Source: Sulfurovum sp. enrichment culture clone C5 (GTDB lineage Bacteria > Campylobacterota > Campylobacteria > Campylobacterales > Sulfurovaceae). Taken from it: a stretch of 55,732 nucleotides of DNA. Positions 38,169 through 47,877 of the stretch are shown in pieces; position 1 is the stretch's first letter, and the number at the start of each line of letters is the position of its first letter. The position numbers and the translations under genes are program-made. The notes beneath the pieces are model-generated. The model made no database searches, was not told the DNA's origin, and saw only the letters and a program-made list of their open reading frames with translations. The stretch lies in NCBI GenBank assembly GCA_001493195.1, contig FAXN01000023.1:1-55732 (forward strand), written 5' to 3'.

Positions 38169-38636
38169 ATGGCATATTTTTCTGATGCAAAAGTTGGAGA
38201 TAAAGTTTATGGCCTAATATTTGGAAAAGGAAAAATCATAGATATTTTTCCTGATAGCTACTATTCTATTATGGTAGAATTTAAAAATGGACATGAAGTT
38301 CCATATACAGATGATGGACTTCCTGGTTGGGGAAATTTTAAAAAACAGACACTTTTTTTCAGAGATGATGTAGATTTGTGTAATGAAGATTTTTCTCCAG
38401 TTGATAAACCTATGTCTCATAAAAAGATTATTAAACTCAGAGAAAAGAAAAAACTTGAAGTTAGATGTCCATCAGGTGTTTGGACAAGTGCAAAAAAAGT
38501 TGACGATGAGTATCTAGAAAAAATTCTAAAAAAAGAAAAATATCATCTATTTAGAAAGAAAAAAGAGATTAGTAAAAGTAAAACAAAAAATAAGCCAAAA
38601 ACAGAAAAAATAGACAAGAAAAAAGAAAAGAAATAA
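38169..38636 (+). CDS. Conserved hypothetical protein with lysine-rich tail
   Basis: The protein has 155 residues from ATG 38169 (AGGAG at 38159-38163). The first 60 residues look like a small beta-barrel (V-G-D-K-V-Y-G-L-I-F-G-K-G-K-I-I-D-I), similar in pattern to KOW or CarD/UvrD-tail modules that bind nucleic acid or polymerase. The last 40 residues are mostly lysine with Ser/Thr/Glu and are probably disordered. TATAAT at 38137-38142 suggests its own promoter. A hairpin terminator follows. A nucleic-acid role is a guess. Confidence 0.65.
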   Translation: MAYFSDAKVGDKVYGLIFGKGKIIDIFPDSYYSIMVEFKNGHEVPYTDDGLPGWGNFKKQTLFFRDDVDLCNEDFSPVDKPMSHKKIIKLREKKKLEVRCPSGVWTSAKKVDDEYLEKILKKEKYHLFRKKKEISKSKTKNKPKTEKIDKKKEKK

Positions 38637-38667
38637 TTATAATACCATTTAGTTATGTAACAATTTG

Positions 38668-38692
38668 ATACAAGATTTACTCTTGTATTTTT
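38668..38692 (+). terminator. Rho-independent terminator after the Lys-rich protein gene
   Basis: Perfect 7-bp stem ATACAAG (38668-38674) and CTTGTAT (38682-38688), 7-base loop, followed by a T run (38688-38692). It separates the upstream gene from acnB. Confidence 0.6.
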
Positions 38693-38766
38693 AAAAATCA
38701 TTTTAAAAATCCATATTTTAGTCAAGAGTAGATATATTTGTATTATAAAAATATATGGAGATTATT

Positions 38767-41337
38767 ATGTCACTATTAGAAGAGTATAAGGCTCATACAT
38801 TTGAGCGAGAAGCACTTGGTGTTCCACCTCTTGCACTTAATGCAAAGCAAACAGCCGAGCTTGTAGAGTTACTAAAAGCAACACCTATAGTTGAGCAAGA
38901 TTATGCACTTAGTTTATTGGAAAATAAAATCAATGGTGGTGTTGATGATGCAGCTTATGTGAAAGCAGCATTTTTAAATGATATTGTTACGAGCAAAGCA
39001 AAAAGTGAAGCTATAACTCCAATTAAAGCTTGTGAAATTTTAGGCAAAATGGGTGGTGGATATAATGTAGGACCACTTGTAAATGCTCTGAAACTTGGTG
39101 GAGAAATTGCGAATAGTGCAGCAGAACAACTTAAAAATACAATCCTTGTTTATGCATCTTTTGATGACGTGAAAGAGCTTATGGATAGTGGAAATGCAAA
39201 AGCAAAAGAGGTAATCGAATCTTGGGCAAATGGCGAGTGGTTCACAAATAGCCCTGAACTTGCAAGTGAGATTAAACTTACAGTTTATAAAATCCCAGGT
39301 GAAACAAATACAGATGACTTAAGCCCAGCAAGTGAAGCTTTTACAAGAGCAGATATTCCTCTTCATGCAAACTCAATGCTTGGTTCTCGTATGGAAAAAC
39401 CACTTGAAAAAATGAAAGAGCTTAAAACAAAAGGAAATCCTCTTGCTTATGTAGGCGATGTTGTAGGAACAGGAAGTTCTAGAAAATCAGGTATCAACTC
39501 TGTTCAATGGCATATGGGTGAAGATATCCCAGGTATACCAAATAAAAGAACAGCAGGTGTGGTAATCGGTAGCATTATCGCTCCTATTTTCTTTAACACC
39601 GCAGAAGATAGTGGATGTTTGCCTATAAAAGCACCAGTAGATAATCTCGAGACAGGTGATGAGATAGTTGTTAAACCTTATGATGGTGTTATAGAAAAAA
39701 ATGGAGCAGTTGTAAGTACATTTAAACTTTCACCAAACACACTTCCTGATGAGATGAGAGCAGGCGGAAGAATACCTCTAATCATAGGTAAAGGCTTGAC
39801 GGCGAAAGCTAGAGAAGCATTAAAGCTTGGGGCATCAACACTATTTGCAACTCCTGAACAACCAGCTGATAGTGGTAAAGGCTATACTTTGGCTCAAAAA
39901 ATGGTAGGTCGGGCTTGTGGCATAGATGGTGTTAGAGCTGGTATGTATGTAGAGCCAATCGCTACAACAGTTGGAAGCCAAGATACAACAGGACCAATGA
40001 CGCGAGATGAAGTAAAAGAGCTTGCAGCTCTTAGTTTTGGTGCTGATATGGTTATGCAGTCATTTTGTCATACAGCGGCATACCCAAAACCAGCAGATAT
40101 TGAACTACAACATACATTGCCAGAGTTTTGGACAACTAGAAAAGGTGTTATTCTTCGTCCTGGAGATGGTGTCATCCATTCATGGTTAAATAGACTTTGC
40201 TTGCCTGATACTGTAGGAACAGGTGGAGATAGTCATACGAGATTTCCTATCGGCATATCTTTCCCAGCTGGAAGTGGACTTGTAGCATTTGCTGGAGTTA
40301 CTGGTATGATGCCACTAACTATGCCAGAATCTGTTTTGGTTAGATTTAAAGGTGAGATGCAAGAGGGGATTACTCTAAGAGATCTTGTAAATGCAATTCC
40401 GTACTATGCTATCAAAGCAGGACTTTTGACTGTTGATAAAAAGGGCAAGAAAAATATCTTTAATGGTAGAGTGCTTGAGATAGAAGGACTTGAAAACTTA
40501 AAATGTGAACAAGCATTTGAGCTAAGTGATGCAAGTGCTGAAAGAAGTGCAGCGGCATGCACAGTAAAACTCAACAAAGAACCAGTAGCGGAGTATCTAA
40601 GTTCAAATATTGCTCTTATTGAGCAAATGATAAGCCAAGGCTACGAAGATGCTAAAACACTTCAAAGACGTGCGGATAAGATGAAAGAGTGGCTTAAAAA
40701 TCCAACTCTTTTAGAGGCTGACAAGGATGCCCAGTACGCAGCGGTTATCGAGATAGATTTAAATCAAGTTATAGAGCCTATTTTGGCTTGTCCAAATGAT
40801 CCAGATGATGTTGCAACTTTGAGTGAGATACTAGCAGATGCGAATAGACCAAAAGAGATTCAAGAAGTGTTTGTAGGTAGTTGTATGACGAACATAGGAC
40901 TATTTAGAGCATTAGGTGAAGTTCTAAGAGGCGAGGGTGCTGTGAAAACTAAACTTTGGGTCGTTCCACCTACAAAAATGGATGAAAAAACTCTAATTGA
41001 AGAGGGTTATTATGCAGTATTTGGAACTGCAGGTGCTAGAACAGAGATACCAGGATGTTCTTTGTGTATGGGTAATCAAGCTCAAGCCGTTCAAGGAAAT
41101 ACAGTATTTAGTACAAGTACGAGAAATTTTGATAATCGTCTTGGCAAAGATACGAAAGTATATCTTGGTTCGGCTGAGATGGCAGCAGTTGCTGCACTTT
41201 TAGGAAAAATTCCTACAAAAGAGGAGTATATGAATATCGTTACTAAAAAAATAACTCCGCAAATCGCTCCTAAAGTATATAAATATCTAAACTTTAACCA
41301 AGTAACAAGCACTGAGCTTGAAGCGATGGTTAGATAA
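38767..41337 (+). CDS. acnB: Aconitate hydratase B (bifunctional with 2-methylisocitrate dehydratase)
   Basis: AcnB isomerises citrate to isocitrate in the TCA cycle. The 856-residue protein has the AcnB order: N-terminal HEAT-like domain (1-160), swivel domain ([14 protein letters not shown] onwards), then the Fe-S catalytic domains. Catalytic segments include [11 protein letters not shown], the cluster cysteines in V-G-S-C-M-T-N-I-G and G-C-S-L-C-M-G-N-Q, and [10 protein letters not shown]. The ATG at 38767 follows GGAG at 38757-38760; an earlier in-frame ATG at 38755 would place the ribosome site inside the gene. It is a single-gene unit with terminators on both sides. Confidence 0.96.
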   Translation: MSLLEEYKAHTFEREALGVPPLALNAKQTAELVELLKATPIVEQDYALSLLENKINGGVDDAAYVKAAFLNDIVTSKAKSEAITPIKACEILGKMGGGYNVGPLVNALKLGGEIANSAAEQLKNTILVYASFDDVKELMDSGNAKAKEVIESWANGEWFTNSPELASEIKLTVYKIPGETNTDDLSPASEAFTRADIPLHANSMLGSRMEKPLEKMKELKTKGNPLAYVGDVVGTGSSRKSGINSVQWHMGEDIPGIPNKRTAGVVIGSIIAPIFFNTAEDSGCLPIKAPVDNLETGDEIVVKPYDGVIEKNGAVVSTFKLSPNTLPDEMRAGGRIPLIIGKGLTAKAREALKLGASTLFATPEQPADSGKGYTLAQKMVGRACGIDGVRAGMYVEPIATTVGSQDTTGPMTRDEVKELAALSFGADMVMQSFCHTAAYPKPADIELQHTLPEFWTTRKGVILRPGDGVIHSWLNRLCLPDTVGTGGDSHTRFPIGISFPAGSGLVAFAGVTGMMPLTMPESVLVRFKGEMQEGITLRDLVNAIPYYAIKAGLLTVDKKGKKNIFNGRVLEIEGLENLKCEQAFELSDASAERSAAACTVKLNKEPVAEYLSSNIALIEQMISQGYEDAKTLQRRADKMKEWLKNPTLLEADKDAQYAAVIEIDLNQVIEPILACPNDPDDVATLSEILADANRPKEIQEVFVGSCMTNIGLFRALGEVLRGEGAVKTKLWVVPPTKMDEKTLIEEGYYAVFGTAGARTEIPGCSLCMGNQAQAVQGNTVFSTSTRNFDNRLGKDTKVYLGSAEMAAVAALLGKIPTKEEYMNIVTKKITPQIAPKVYKYLNFNQVTSTELEAMVR

Positions 41338-41344
41338 AATCGCT

Positions 41345-41375
41345 ATGAGCAGAATTTTCCTGCTCATTCTTATTT
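41345..41375 (+). terminator. Rho-independent terminator after acnB
   Basis: Perfect 8-bp stem ATGAGCAG (41345-41352) and CTGCTCAT (41360-41367), 7-base loop, followed by T-rich TCTTATTT. It begins eight bases after the acnB stop. Confidence 0.75.
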
Positions 41376-41470
41376 GAAATACATAATTTCATTTTATTTA
41401 AGCTCCAGCTTTTGAGTGCTATAATTTCTACAATTAAATTTTAATATCAATCAAAATAAATAGGTAATAA

Positions 41471-41752
41471 ATGAGTGTTTATGTTGTTGGACAAATAAAA
41501 ATCACAGATTATGAAAAGTGGATTGAGTATAAAGATCAAGTTCAAGCAACTCTAGAGCCTTATGGAGGCAAAGTTCTTTTTAGGGGTAGTCATATAGATG
41601 CATTTGTAGGAGAAATACAATATCCTGAAATAGTAGCTATTGAGTTTAAATCTGATAAAATGGCAAAAGCATGGCATAATTCTAAATCTTATCAAAGTCT
41701 CGTTTCGATACGAGAAAAAGGTGCAGAAATTATTTTGCATTTGTATAAATAG
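41471..41752 (+). CDS. DUF1330-family protein
   Basis: This 93-residue protein folds as a dimeric ferredoxin-like alpha/beta barrel by family pattern: I-T-D-Y-E-K-W-I-E-Y, L-E-P-Y-G-G-K-V-L-F-R-G and A-I-E-F-K-S-D-K-M-A-K-A-W-H-N-S, the last close to the DUF1330 signature. No biochemical function is established for the family. It stands alone between acnB and the MmcQ/YjbR gene. Confidence 0.82.
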   Translation: MSVYVVGQIKITDYEKWIEYKDQVQATLEPYGGKVLFRGSHIDAFVGEIQYPEIVAIEFKSDKMAKAWHNSKSYQSLVSIREKGAEIILHLYK

Positions 41753-41792
41753 TTTTATATGATAATGACCCAATACAATCCTAAGGAATGAG

Positions 41793-42143
41793 ATGAATTT
41801 TAAAGAGATAGACACTTACTTGCTTTCTAAAAAAGGTGCTACATTTGATTATCCATTTGATGATATGGTAAGAGTGTATAGGGTTGCTGATAAAATGTTT
41901 GCATTGATGATAGAAGAAGAACCATTATCTATCAATCTCAAATGCAATCCCTTTTATGCACTCGAACTTCGCTCTTTATATGAGGGCATAAAAGCTGGCT
42001 ATCATATGAATAAAAAACATTGGAATACTGTTACTATTGGCGGTGATGTGGATGACACACTCCTAAAAGAACTTATAGACCATTCTTATGAGTTGGTTTA
42101 TGACAAACTTACAAAAAAACAAAAAGAGTTGCTTGGATTATGA
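41793..42143 (+). CDS. MmcQ/YjbR-family protein
   Basis: The 116-residue protein has the YjbR (CyaY-like fold) pattern: K-K-G-A-T-F-D-Y-P-F (family K-P-G-x-x-x-x-x-P-F), L-S-I-N-L-K-C-N-P, and G-Y-H-M-N-K-K-H-W-N-T-V. Such proteins are thought to bind DNA or phosphorylated groups; the role is uncertain. A GGAATGAG ribosome site precedes the ATG. Confidence 0.85.
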   Translation: MNFKEIDTYLLSKKGATFDYPFDDMVRVYRVADKMFALMIEEEPLSINLKCNPFYALELRSLYEGIKAGYHMNKKHWNTVTIGGDVDDTLLKELIDHSYELVYDKLTKKQKELLGL

Positions 42144-42171
42144 AATACAAGAAAATTAGGAACGAATTTTA

Positions 42172-43956
42172 ATGAATAATCATGAAACAATAAGCCTTAT
42201 TGAAAAAGAAATAAATAATGATATTAAAAGTATAGTCAATAAATTAGATGCAGAAAAATTATTAATATTTTTACTGTTCCAACAAGAAATAATGTTTTCT
42301 ACTCTAAAAGATGAGCAAGTAGAACGTAAAGAAATACTATCGGAAAGCTTTTCATATACAATCAACATAATTAAGCACTACAAAGGCATAAGTCGAAAAA
42401 AATTACAAAACTATAATATTACAGATTATATAAACCAGAAGAAAGAAATTTTAGATTCTTTAATATCTTTACTTTTAACTAAGAGTATGATTACGGATTT
42501 TAAGATTTATATTAGTAAGCAAGGGTATATACTTAATATTGAGAATAATGTATTAACAATTACTCATGAAATAGATAATTACATCAAATATTATAAGTTG
42601 GGCTATTTAAGAAATTTAATGCAAGATATTTATACATCGATTATGTCAATTAAAAATAATGATAGTAATTTTATAAAAGTTGTACAAAAAACTTTTGAAA
42701 AGCAACTTCCTTTTTTTGAAATCATAGATAAAGACACTCTTAAAGAAAGAATAAGATTTTTATTCTCAGAACCTTTATTTGATATTTTAACAAATATTAA
42801 AGATGGCAATTCAGATTATAGGATACATTCTAGTTTTAATGAATATTTTTCAAATAGTGATATTAATATAAATGATAAATGTACTAAATCAACAAATATT
42901 AGATGGATTGATTTATTGAAATTTACAGTAGGCATTAGTAATATAACTATTTTTATGGATAATGCATTAAAGGAACAATGTAGCAATAATAGTGTTATGT
43001 TTAATAATTCAATACTGTTTCCTGCTCCCGATAGTTTAGTACTTGAATTATTCACACTTTTATTTAGTCAAATTAACAAAGATATTACAAGTGAAGACAT
43101 AAAAAAATTTATCAAAAAGTTTACTACTGACTTAACAAAATCAAAGCTGAAAGATAAGATTGATATTCAATTTAAGCCACTCATTAAAGTACATGAAGAT
43201 TTTAATTTTCTATTGTTTAGAACTTTAAGCGCAACAAATTTAATCAGAGCATATTTATCTAATCATGAATTTGGCTTAGATGAGCAAGGTGATAAATTTG
43301 AAAAAATTATTGAAAATTACTTTTTAAAATGTTTTAAAGATGTTAAAAAAAGTTTACAGTTCAAAGATAAACAGAATGAACAAGGTGAAATAGATATTTG
43401 TGTTCTAGGGAATAAAAATATTTATTTTATAGAGTGTAAAAATAGATTGCATCCAATTTCGGCAACTTCAGCAACAAGTAATTATGAATATATAATTAAA
43501 GCTTCTAAAGAACAACTACCAAAAGCAGTAAATTATTTTAATGAAAATAGAAATGCTTTTATAAAAAAGTATTTTAATAAAGATATTATCGATGTAGATG
43601 ATTTTGCGATTCATCAAGTAGTGATACTATCTAATCGTAATGTATCTGGTTTGAATATTGATGATGTAGCAATTAGAGATATTTATTCACTAGAACGCAT
43701 TTTAGAAGTAGGCTATACACAACAAGGTTACATTTCAAAAGATGATGAGAGAGAATTTGATGATATTTCAGAAAAAATATATTTTTGGGAGAATAAAGTT
43801 TCTTTTCAAGAAAGTGATTTAGTTGATTATTTATCAAGTGAATCCAAGTTTTTTAATTCTTTGGAAAATATTGCCATTGAACAAGTACGAGAAGAGCATT
43901 ACAAAGATTACATTTTTAGAGATTACGTTTATGCCTATGAGGCATATCAAAAGTGA
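42172..43956 (+). CDS. Large protein with PD-(D/E)XK nuclease-like domain
   Basis: I do not recognise this 594-residue protein as a named family. Residues 1-360 are helical, rich in Ile/Lys/Asn, without motifs. Residues about 370-500 look like a PD-(D/E)XK nuclease core: a helix with glutamates (F-E-K-I-I-E-N-Y-F), then G-E-I-D-I-C with D408, a strand, and I-E-C-K-N with E421 and K423. A K-E-Q-L-P-K-A-V-N-Y-F helix and a H-Q-V-V-I-L-S-N strand follow. Many such single-gene proteins belong to restriction or phage defence. The ATG follows A-G-G-A-A-C-G. No methylase or helicase partner is nearby. Confidence 0.55.
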   Translation: MNNHETISLIEKEINNDIKSIVNKLDAEKLLIFLLFQQEIMFSTLKDEQVERKEILSESFSYTINIIKHYKGISRKKLQNYNITDYINQKKEILDSLISLLLTKSMITDFKIYISKQGYILNIENNVLTITHEIDNYIKYYKLGYLRNLMQDIYTSIMSIKNNDSNFIKVVQKTFEKQLPFFEIIDKDTLKERIRFLFSEPLFDILTNIKDGNSDYRIHSSFNEYFSNSDININDKCTKSTNIRWIDLLKFTVGISNITIFMDNALKEQCSNNSVMFNNSILFPAPDSLVLELFTLLFSQINKDITSEDIKKFIKKFTTDLTKSKLKDKIDIQFKPLIKVHEDFNFLLFRTLSATNLIRAYLSNHEFGLDEQGDKFEKIIENYFLKCFKDVKKSLQFKDKQNEQGEIDICVLGNKNIYFIECKNRLHPISATSATSNYEYIIKASKEQLPKAVNYFNENRNAFIKKYFNKDIIDVDDFAIHQVVILSNRNVSGLNIDDVAIRDIYSLERILEVGYTQQGYISKDDEREFDDISEKIYFWENKVSFQESDLVDYLSSESKFFNSLENIAIEQVREEHYKDYIFRDYVYAYEAYQK

Positions 43957-43970
43957 AAAAGGAAAACTCG

Positions 43971-44342
43971 ATGTATGAAACAAAATTTTGCAAAGTCAAA
44001 TACTTGCAAAAACACAATGCCATATTTTGCCAATGGAAACAGTTTTGCAAGGGGGATGATTATAAAAATCCTTTTGAATATGGACTCAAGCTCATCCATG
44101 AAAAAAATGCGACCGTGTGGATAACTGACACAACCAATGGTTTTGAAAATGATAGCGAAGATACTATATGGTTATTTGAAAGTTTTATGCCAAAAATCAT
44201 AGAAAGCTCTTGTGATACTATTGTCTTTATTATCAAAAAAGATAGTTTTTTAAAAGATGAGATAGATGGACAAACCAAGGGATTGTCTCAATATTTCAGT
44301 GTTAAACAAATAGAAGAACTAGAAGATTTGCAAATAATATAA
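43971..44342 (+). CDS. SpoIIAA/STAS-like small protein
   Basis: The 123-residue protein from ATG 43971 (AAGGA seven bases upstream) has the pattern of small STAS-like or SpoIIAA-like proteins: A-I-F-C-Q-W-K-Q-F, Y-G-L-K-L-I, V-W-I-T-D-T-T-N, W-L-F-E-S-F-M-P-K-I-I, and D-T-I-V-F-I-I-K-K-D-S. The match is to overall shape only. A GTG at 43953 overlapping the previous stop would add six residues. It may be independent of the upstream nuclease-like gene. Confidence 0.5.
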   Translation: MYETKFCKVKYLQKHNAIFCQWKQFCKGDDYKNPFEYGLKLIHEKNATVWITDTTNGFENDSEDTIWLFESFMPKIIESSCDTIVFIIKKDSFLKDEIDGQTKGLSQYFSVKQIEELEDLQII

Positions 44343-44354
44343 AAAAGGACTACC

Positions 44355-44927
44355 ATGATTTTAGATTTCTTAACTCTTAGCGAATCGAAAAAATACAGCA
44401 TAATAAGTAATACTATTTCCCCTCGTCCAATTGCTTGGATTAGTACTGAAGATAACGGTGTTGTGAATCTAGCACCCTTTAGTTACTTTGCACCTCTAAG
44501 CTCAGAGCCTCCGCTTGTTATAGTCTCCATCGCAAATAAAGAAGAGACAAATGAGTTAAAAGATACTTTAGCAAATATTCTTAAACACAGAGTATGTACT
44601 ATTAACCTTGCACATAAAGAGTTGCTTCAAGATTTGATACATTCTAGTGAAGATTTACCACATGATGTAAGTGAATGTGAGCATTTTAACATCTCAACAA
44701 AAAGCGTTTTAGATGGCTATCCGCCAATAGTTGAAGATGCAAAATGTGCCTTGTTTTGTGAGTTTGTCAAAAGTGTAGATATAGGTAGCAGATATGAACC
44801 TATAATACTTCAGATAAAACATATTTACATAGTAGATGAAAATATAAATGAAAAAAATCATATCCATTTAGATAATATCGGAAGAGTTGGAATGGAGTTT
44901 TTAGTTGATGCGAAAAGAGTTCATTAA
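44355..44927 (+). CDS. Flavin reductase-like, FMN-binding split-barrel protein
   Basis: This 190-residue protein has the flavoredoxin/flavin reductase signature: I-S-P-R-P-I-A-W-I-S-T, N-L-A-P-F-S-Y-F, P-P-L-V-I-V-S-I, then T-C-type strand K-H-R-V-C-T-I-N-L. It binds FMN in a split beta-barrel and may reduce flavin or act in electron transfer. An AAAAAAGGA ribosome site precedes it. The partner oxygenase or acceptor is not evident. Confidence 0.87.
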   Translation: MILDFLTLSESKKYSIISNTISPRPIAWISTEDNGVVNLAPFSYFAPLSSEPPLVIVSIANKEETNELKDTLANILKHRVCTINLAHKELLQDLIHSSEDLPHDVSECEHFNISTKSVLDGYPPIVEDAKCALFCEFVKSVDIGSRYEPIILQIKHIYIVDENINEKNHIHLDNIGRVGMEFLVDAKRVH

Positions 44928-44955
44928 TTAGCATGTGGAAATCCAAAGGAAAAAA

Positions 44956-45528
44956 ATGAGCGATAAAATCCGTTGCGGGTGGGTGAAATTAAGTGATCCC
45001 ATTTATGTGGCTTATCATGATGAAGAGTGGGGCAAACCATTGCATGACGATATGGCTCTTTTTGAACTTTTTAGCCTTGAGACACAATCGTGTGGGCTTA
45101 GTTGGCTCACTGTGCTTAAAAAACGAGAAGGATATAGGAAAGCATTCGAAGGGTTTAATTTGCAAAAAGTTGCCGCATTTTCCAATGATGATATTGATAG
45201 GATAATGAAAAGTGGACTTGTTATAAAAAGTCGTCCAAAGATAGAAGCTATCATAGCAAACGCCAAAGGATTTTTGGAGATAGTAAAAGATTTTGGCTCT
45301 ATCGATAGTTATTTTTGGGGCAAAGTAGGGGGAGCACAAATCATCAATGATGTACCTTTTTATAAAGATGCGCAATGTACTTCTAGTATCTCTGATGAGA
45401 TAACCTTTGAGCTTAAAAAACGAGGATTTAAATTTATAGGCTCTACTACCATTTATGCATTTATGCAAGCATGTGGTATGGTAGACGATCACGAAAATGA
45501 GTGCATATGCAAGAAAAATTTTAACTAA
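44956..45528 (+). CDS. tag: DNA-3-methyladenine glycosylase I (Tag)
   Basis: Tag removes 3-methyladenine from alkylated DNA. The 190-residue protein from ATG 44956 (AAGGA just upstream) starts M-S-D-K-I-R-C-G-W-V. It has Y-H-D-E-E-W-G and L-F-E-L-F-S-L-E-T-Q-S-C-G-L-S-W-L-T. The end D-D-H-E-N-E-C-I-C supplies the His and Cys zinc ligands together with the N-terminal Cys and His. The start at GTG 44935 is rejected. The last eight bases overlap the convergent mntP gene. Confidence 0.94.
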   Translation: MSDKIRCGWVKLSDPIYVAYHDEEWGKPLHDDMALFELFSLETQSCGLSWLTVLKKREGYRKAFEGFNLQKVAAFSNDDIDRIMKSGLVIKSRPKIEAIIANAKGFLEIVKDFGSIDSYFWGKVGGAQIINDVPFYKDAQCTSSISDEITFELKKRGFKFIGSTTIYAFMQACGMVDDHENECICKKNFN

Positions 45529-46072
45529 AGAGATGTTCCCATAAAATTTTTATGCCGATTGCTATAAGTACAACTCCACCGATGAACTCTGCTTTGCTTT
45601 CTAACCAAACACCACTTTTAAATCCTACAAATACACCAATATATGAAAATAAAAAAGTAATCATTCCAATAGATATTATGCTTAACCAGATAGGGGCATC
45701 AAAAAGACTAAGTGTAAAACCAGCAGCCATAGCATCTATACTAGTAGCGATAGCAAGTGTGAGTAAAATATAATTTGAAATATGACTTATGTCTTCTGTG
45801 GTATCTTCACTTCGTGATTCGTATATCATTTTTGCTCCAATCAAAAAGAGCAAGATAAATGCTATCCAATGATCAATAGACTCTATATATTGTCCCAGTC
45901 CCACGCCAGCAAAGTATCCAACAAGTGGCATAAATGCTTGAAAAAAACCAAATAATAAAGCAACTTTGAGTGCTATAAGTTTTGTGTCTCTGTACTTTTT
46001 GGCTCCCAATCCTATGGAAACAGCAAAAGCATCCATACTAAGTGCAACTGCTAAGACGATAACATCGATCAT
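45521..46072 (-). CDS. mntP: Manganese efflux pump MntP
   Basis: MntP exports Mn2+ across the inner membrane. The 183-residue protein has six helices and the paired signatures A-L-S-M-D-A-F-A-V-S-I-G-L-G and A-I-A-T-S-I-D-A-M-A-A-G, whose aspartates are essential in the family. No yybP-ykoY-type riboswitch was seen upstream: only nine bases separate it from the thioesterase gene, so it should be cotranscribed with that gene. Confidence 0.92.
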   Translation of the reverse strand: MIDVIVLAVALSMDAFAVSIGLGAKKYRDTKLIALKVALLFGFFQAFMPLVGYFAGVGLGQYIESIDHWIAFILLFLIGAKMIYESRSEDTTEDISHISNYILLTLAIATSIDAMAAGFTLSLFDAPIWLSIISIGMITFLFSYIGVFVGFKSGVWLESKAEFIGGVVLIAIGIKILWEHLFS

Positions 46073-46081
46073 TCTACCCCT

Positions 46082-46447
46082 TTATTCAAAAATAGTTTTT
46101 AACTCTTGTGGAATTTTTGTTATCTTTCCACTTTTATCAACAAAGCCTACTTTTATTTCCATTTCAAATATTTTTTCATCTTTTAAAAATATAGTTTGTT
46201 TTAAGAGCAAACTAACGTTTTTATTTTCTAAAAGTTCAGTTTTAACTTCTAAAATATCGCCTAATTTGGCAGACTTGATAAATTTACAAGTCATAGAGCC
46301 TGCTACAAAATGACATCCATTCATCTCTGGGCTTAAGTCATTTTCAAAAAAGACTTCACTTCTAGCTCGTTCGCAATATTTGATATAATTCGCGTGATAA
46401 ACTATACCGCCTGCATCGGTATCTTCATAATAGACTCGTATTTTCAC
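46082..46447 (-). CDS. YbgC-like acyl-CoA thioesterase
   Basis: This hotdog-fold thioesterase of about 121 residues has Y-Y-E-D-T-D-A-G-G-I-V-Y-H-A-N-Y, the catalytic Asp-containing motif of the YbgC/4-hydroxybenzoyl-CoA group, and Y-C-E-R-A-R-S-E. The start is GTG at 46445-46447, with AGGATGG just upstream; a longer ATG form lacks support. Its first six codons and the upstream control region are copied at 49184-49262. A TATAAT on the minus strand (46474-46479) is a likely -10 box. Confidence 0.87.
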   Translation of the reverse strand: MKIRVYYEDTDAGGIVYHANYIKYCERARSEVFFENDLSPEMNGCHFVAGSMTCKFIKSAKLGDILEVKTELLENKNVSLLLKQTIFLKDEKIFEMEIKVGFVDKSGKITKIPQELKTIFE

Positions 46448-46507
46448 TATCCATCCTATTGAATATATCATAAATTATACAAGGGCATAACTTTGATGGT
46501 GCTTTTT
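46429..46507. repeat. 79-bp direct repeat, copy A (thioesterase start)
   Basis: This segment contains the first codons, ribosome site and -10 box of the thioesterase gene. It recurs in the same orientation at 49184-49262 with four mismatches, all transitions (about 95% identity). As it includes coding bases, this is the parent copy. Confidence 0.9.
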
Positions 46508-46617
46508 GGAAATAGAATTTAATTTTGTTCATAAATATGATTTTAGATGTTATAATTTGATATATTTGAGTAAAATATTTTAGTTATAGGCAATATCAAT
46601 TTGGAAATAGGAATGAT

Positions 46618-47877
46618 ATGAATATCTTAGTAACGGGGGCATCTGGTTTTATAGGTTCGGCTATCGTAAATGGATTGGATAAAAAAGACAATACTATTTT
46701 TATGGGGTTGAGATCCAGTAAAGATTCAAATCCTCATACTATCATCTGTGATTTTTCAAAAGATTTTTCTATCGATATTTGGAAAGAGCGTTTGAAAGAT
46801 ATCGATATTGTCATCAATGCCGTTGGCATCATTGCTGAAACAAAAGAGCAGAAATTTTCAGATTTGCATACAAAAGCTCCAATAGCACTTTTTAAAGCTT
46901 GTGAGCTAGCTGGAGTTAAAAAGGTTATTCAAATATCTGCTTTAGGCACAAATGCAAATGCTATTACACAGTATCATAAAAGTAAAAGAGAGGCAGATGA
47001 ATATCTAAGAAATTCAACACTTCATTATTGTATATTGAAACCATCTATCGTATATGGGGAAGATGGAGTTAGTACAGAGTTGTTTAAAGGACTTTCCGCA
47101 CTTCCTGTAACTCCTATTATTGATGATGGAGAACAGCTTTTACAACCTATATACATAAATGATTTAGTAAAAACACTCAACACCTGCGTGAAAGATAATA
47201 AAAATAAAAACCTAGAGCTTGATTTAGTTGGACCAAAGGCTATTTCATATAAAGAGCTGTTGAGACTCTTTAGAGCTTGGTTAGAAAAAAAACCAGCTTT
47301 AGAGATAAAGATACCGCAAAGCCTTTTTTTTATGGGTAGAGTATTGAATGAGCCAGCCATATCCAAAGATAATCTAATTATGTTAAAGCAAGGTAATAGT
47401 AGCGATGTAAAACCATTGGAGGATTTTTTGGGTACTCCTATGAGATCAATGCAAGAAACAATCTTTGCTAAAAATGCCACCCCAGCACAAAAGCTTGCGG
47501 CCAATTTTTATTTTATGCCTATTTTGAGTCAATTTGTTTTGGGTTTTATATGGATATGGACAGCTATAGTTTCTGCTTTTTTATATCCTCATGATTTGGC
47601 CATAGCACTTCTCAATAATGTTGGCATCTCAGGTGTTTTTGAAGAACCTCTTTTATATCTGGCATCGTTGTTGGATTTTATCATCGGTATTTTGACTATA
47701 GTGGGATGGAGACTTAAAGAACTTCTTGTTTTTCAATTGATAGTCATTTTGGTTTATACGATCATTTTGACTTTATTTGCTCCATACCATTGGCTACATC
47801 CTTTTGGCCCACTTTCAAAAAATTTAGCCCTTTTGATGATGATATATATGATGTTACTTATGAAAGTAAAAAAATGA
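46618..47877 (+). CDS. NAD(P)-binding SDR fused to a DoxX-like membrane domain
   Basis: The 419-residue protein has an N-terminal extended SDR (atypical, NmrA/NDUFA9-like) with G-A-S-G-F-I-G at 7-13, a V-I-N-A-V-G strand, I-Q-I-S-A-L-G, and Y-H-K-S-K-R-E-A-D carrying the Tyr-x-x-x-Lys pair. The last 120 residues hold four hydrophobic helices of the DoxX-like type. Such fusions occur widely, but substrate and role are unknown. TATAAT near 46551 may be its -10 box. Its stop overlaps the next ATG (ATGA), so the two membrane proteins are coupled. Confidence 0.8.
   Translation: MNILVTGASGFIGSAIVNGLDKKDNTIFMGLRSSKDSNPHTIICDFSKDFSIDIWKERLKDIDIVINAVGIIAETKEQKFSDLHTKAPIALFKACELAGVKKVIQISALGTNANAITQYHKSKREADEYLRNSTLHYCILKPSIVYGEDGVSTELFKGLSALPVTPIIDDGEQLLQPIYINDLVKTLNTCVKDNKNKNLELDLVGPKAISYKELLRLFRAWLEKKPALEIKIPQSLFFMGRVLNEPAISKDNLIMLKQGNSSDVKPLEDFLGTPMRSMQETIFAKNATPAQKLAANFYFMPILSQFVLGFIWIWTAIVSAFLYPHDLAIALLNNVGISGVFEEPLLYLASLLDFIIGILTIVGWRLKELLVFQLIVILVYTIILTLFAPYHWLHPFGPLSKNLALLMMIYMMLLMKVKK

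Noticed and set aside
44989-45492. Minus-strand open frame of 167 codons inside tag
   Set aside because: Tag is clearly coding across this stretch. The antisense frame has no family features.
47025-47504. Minus-strand open frame of 159 codons inside the SDR/DoxX gene
   Set aside because: It lies wholly within a gene with intact SDR motifs and shows no motif or ribosome site.
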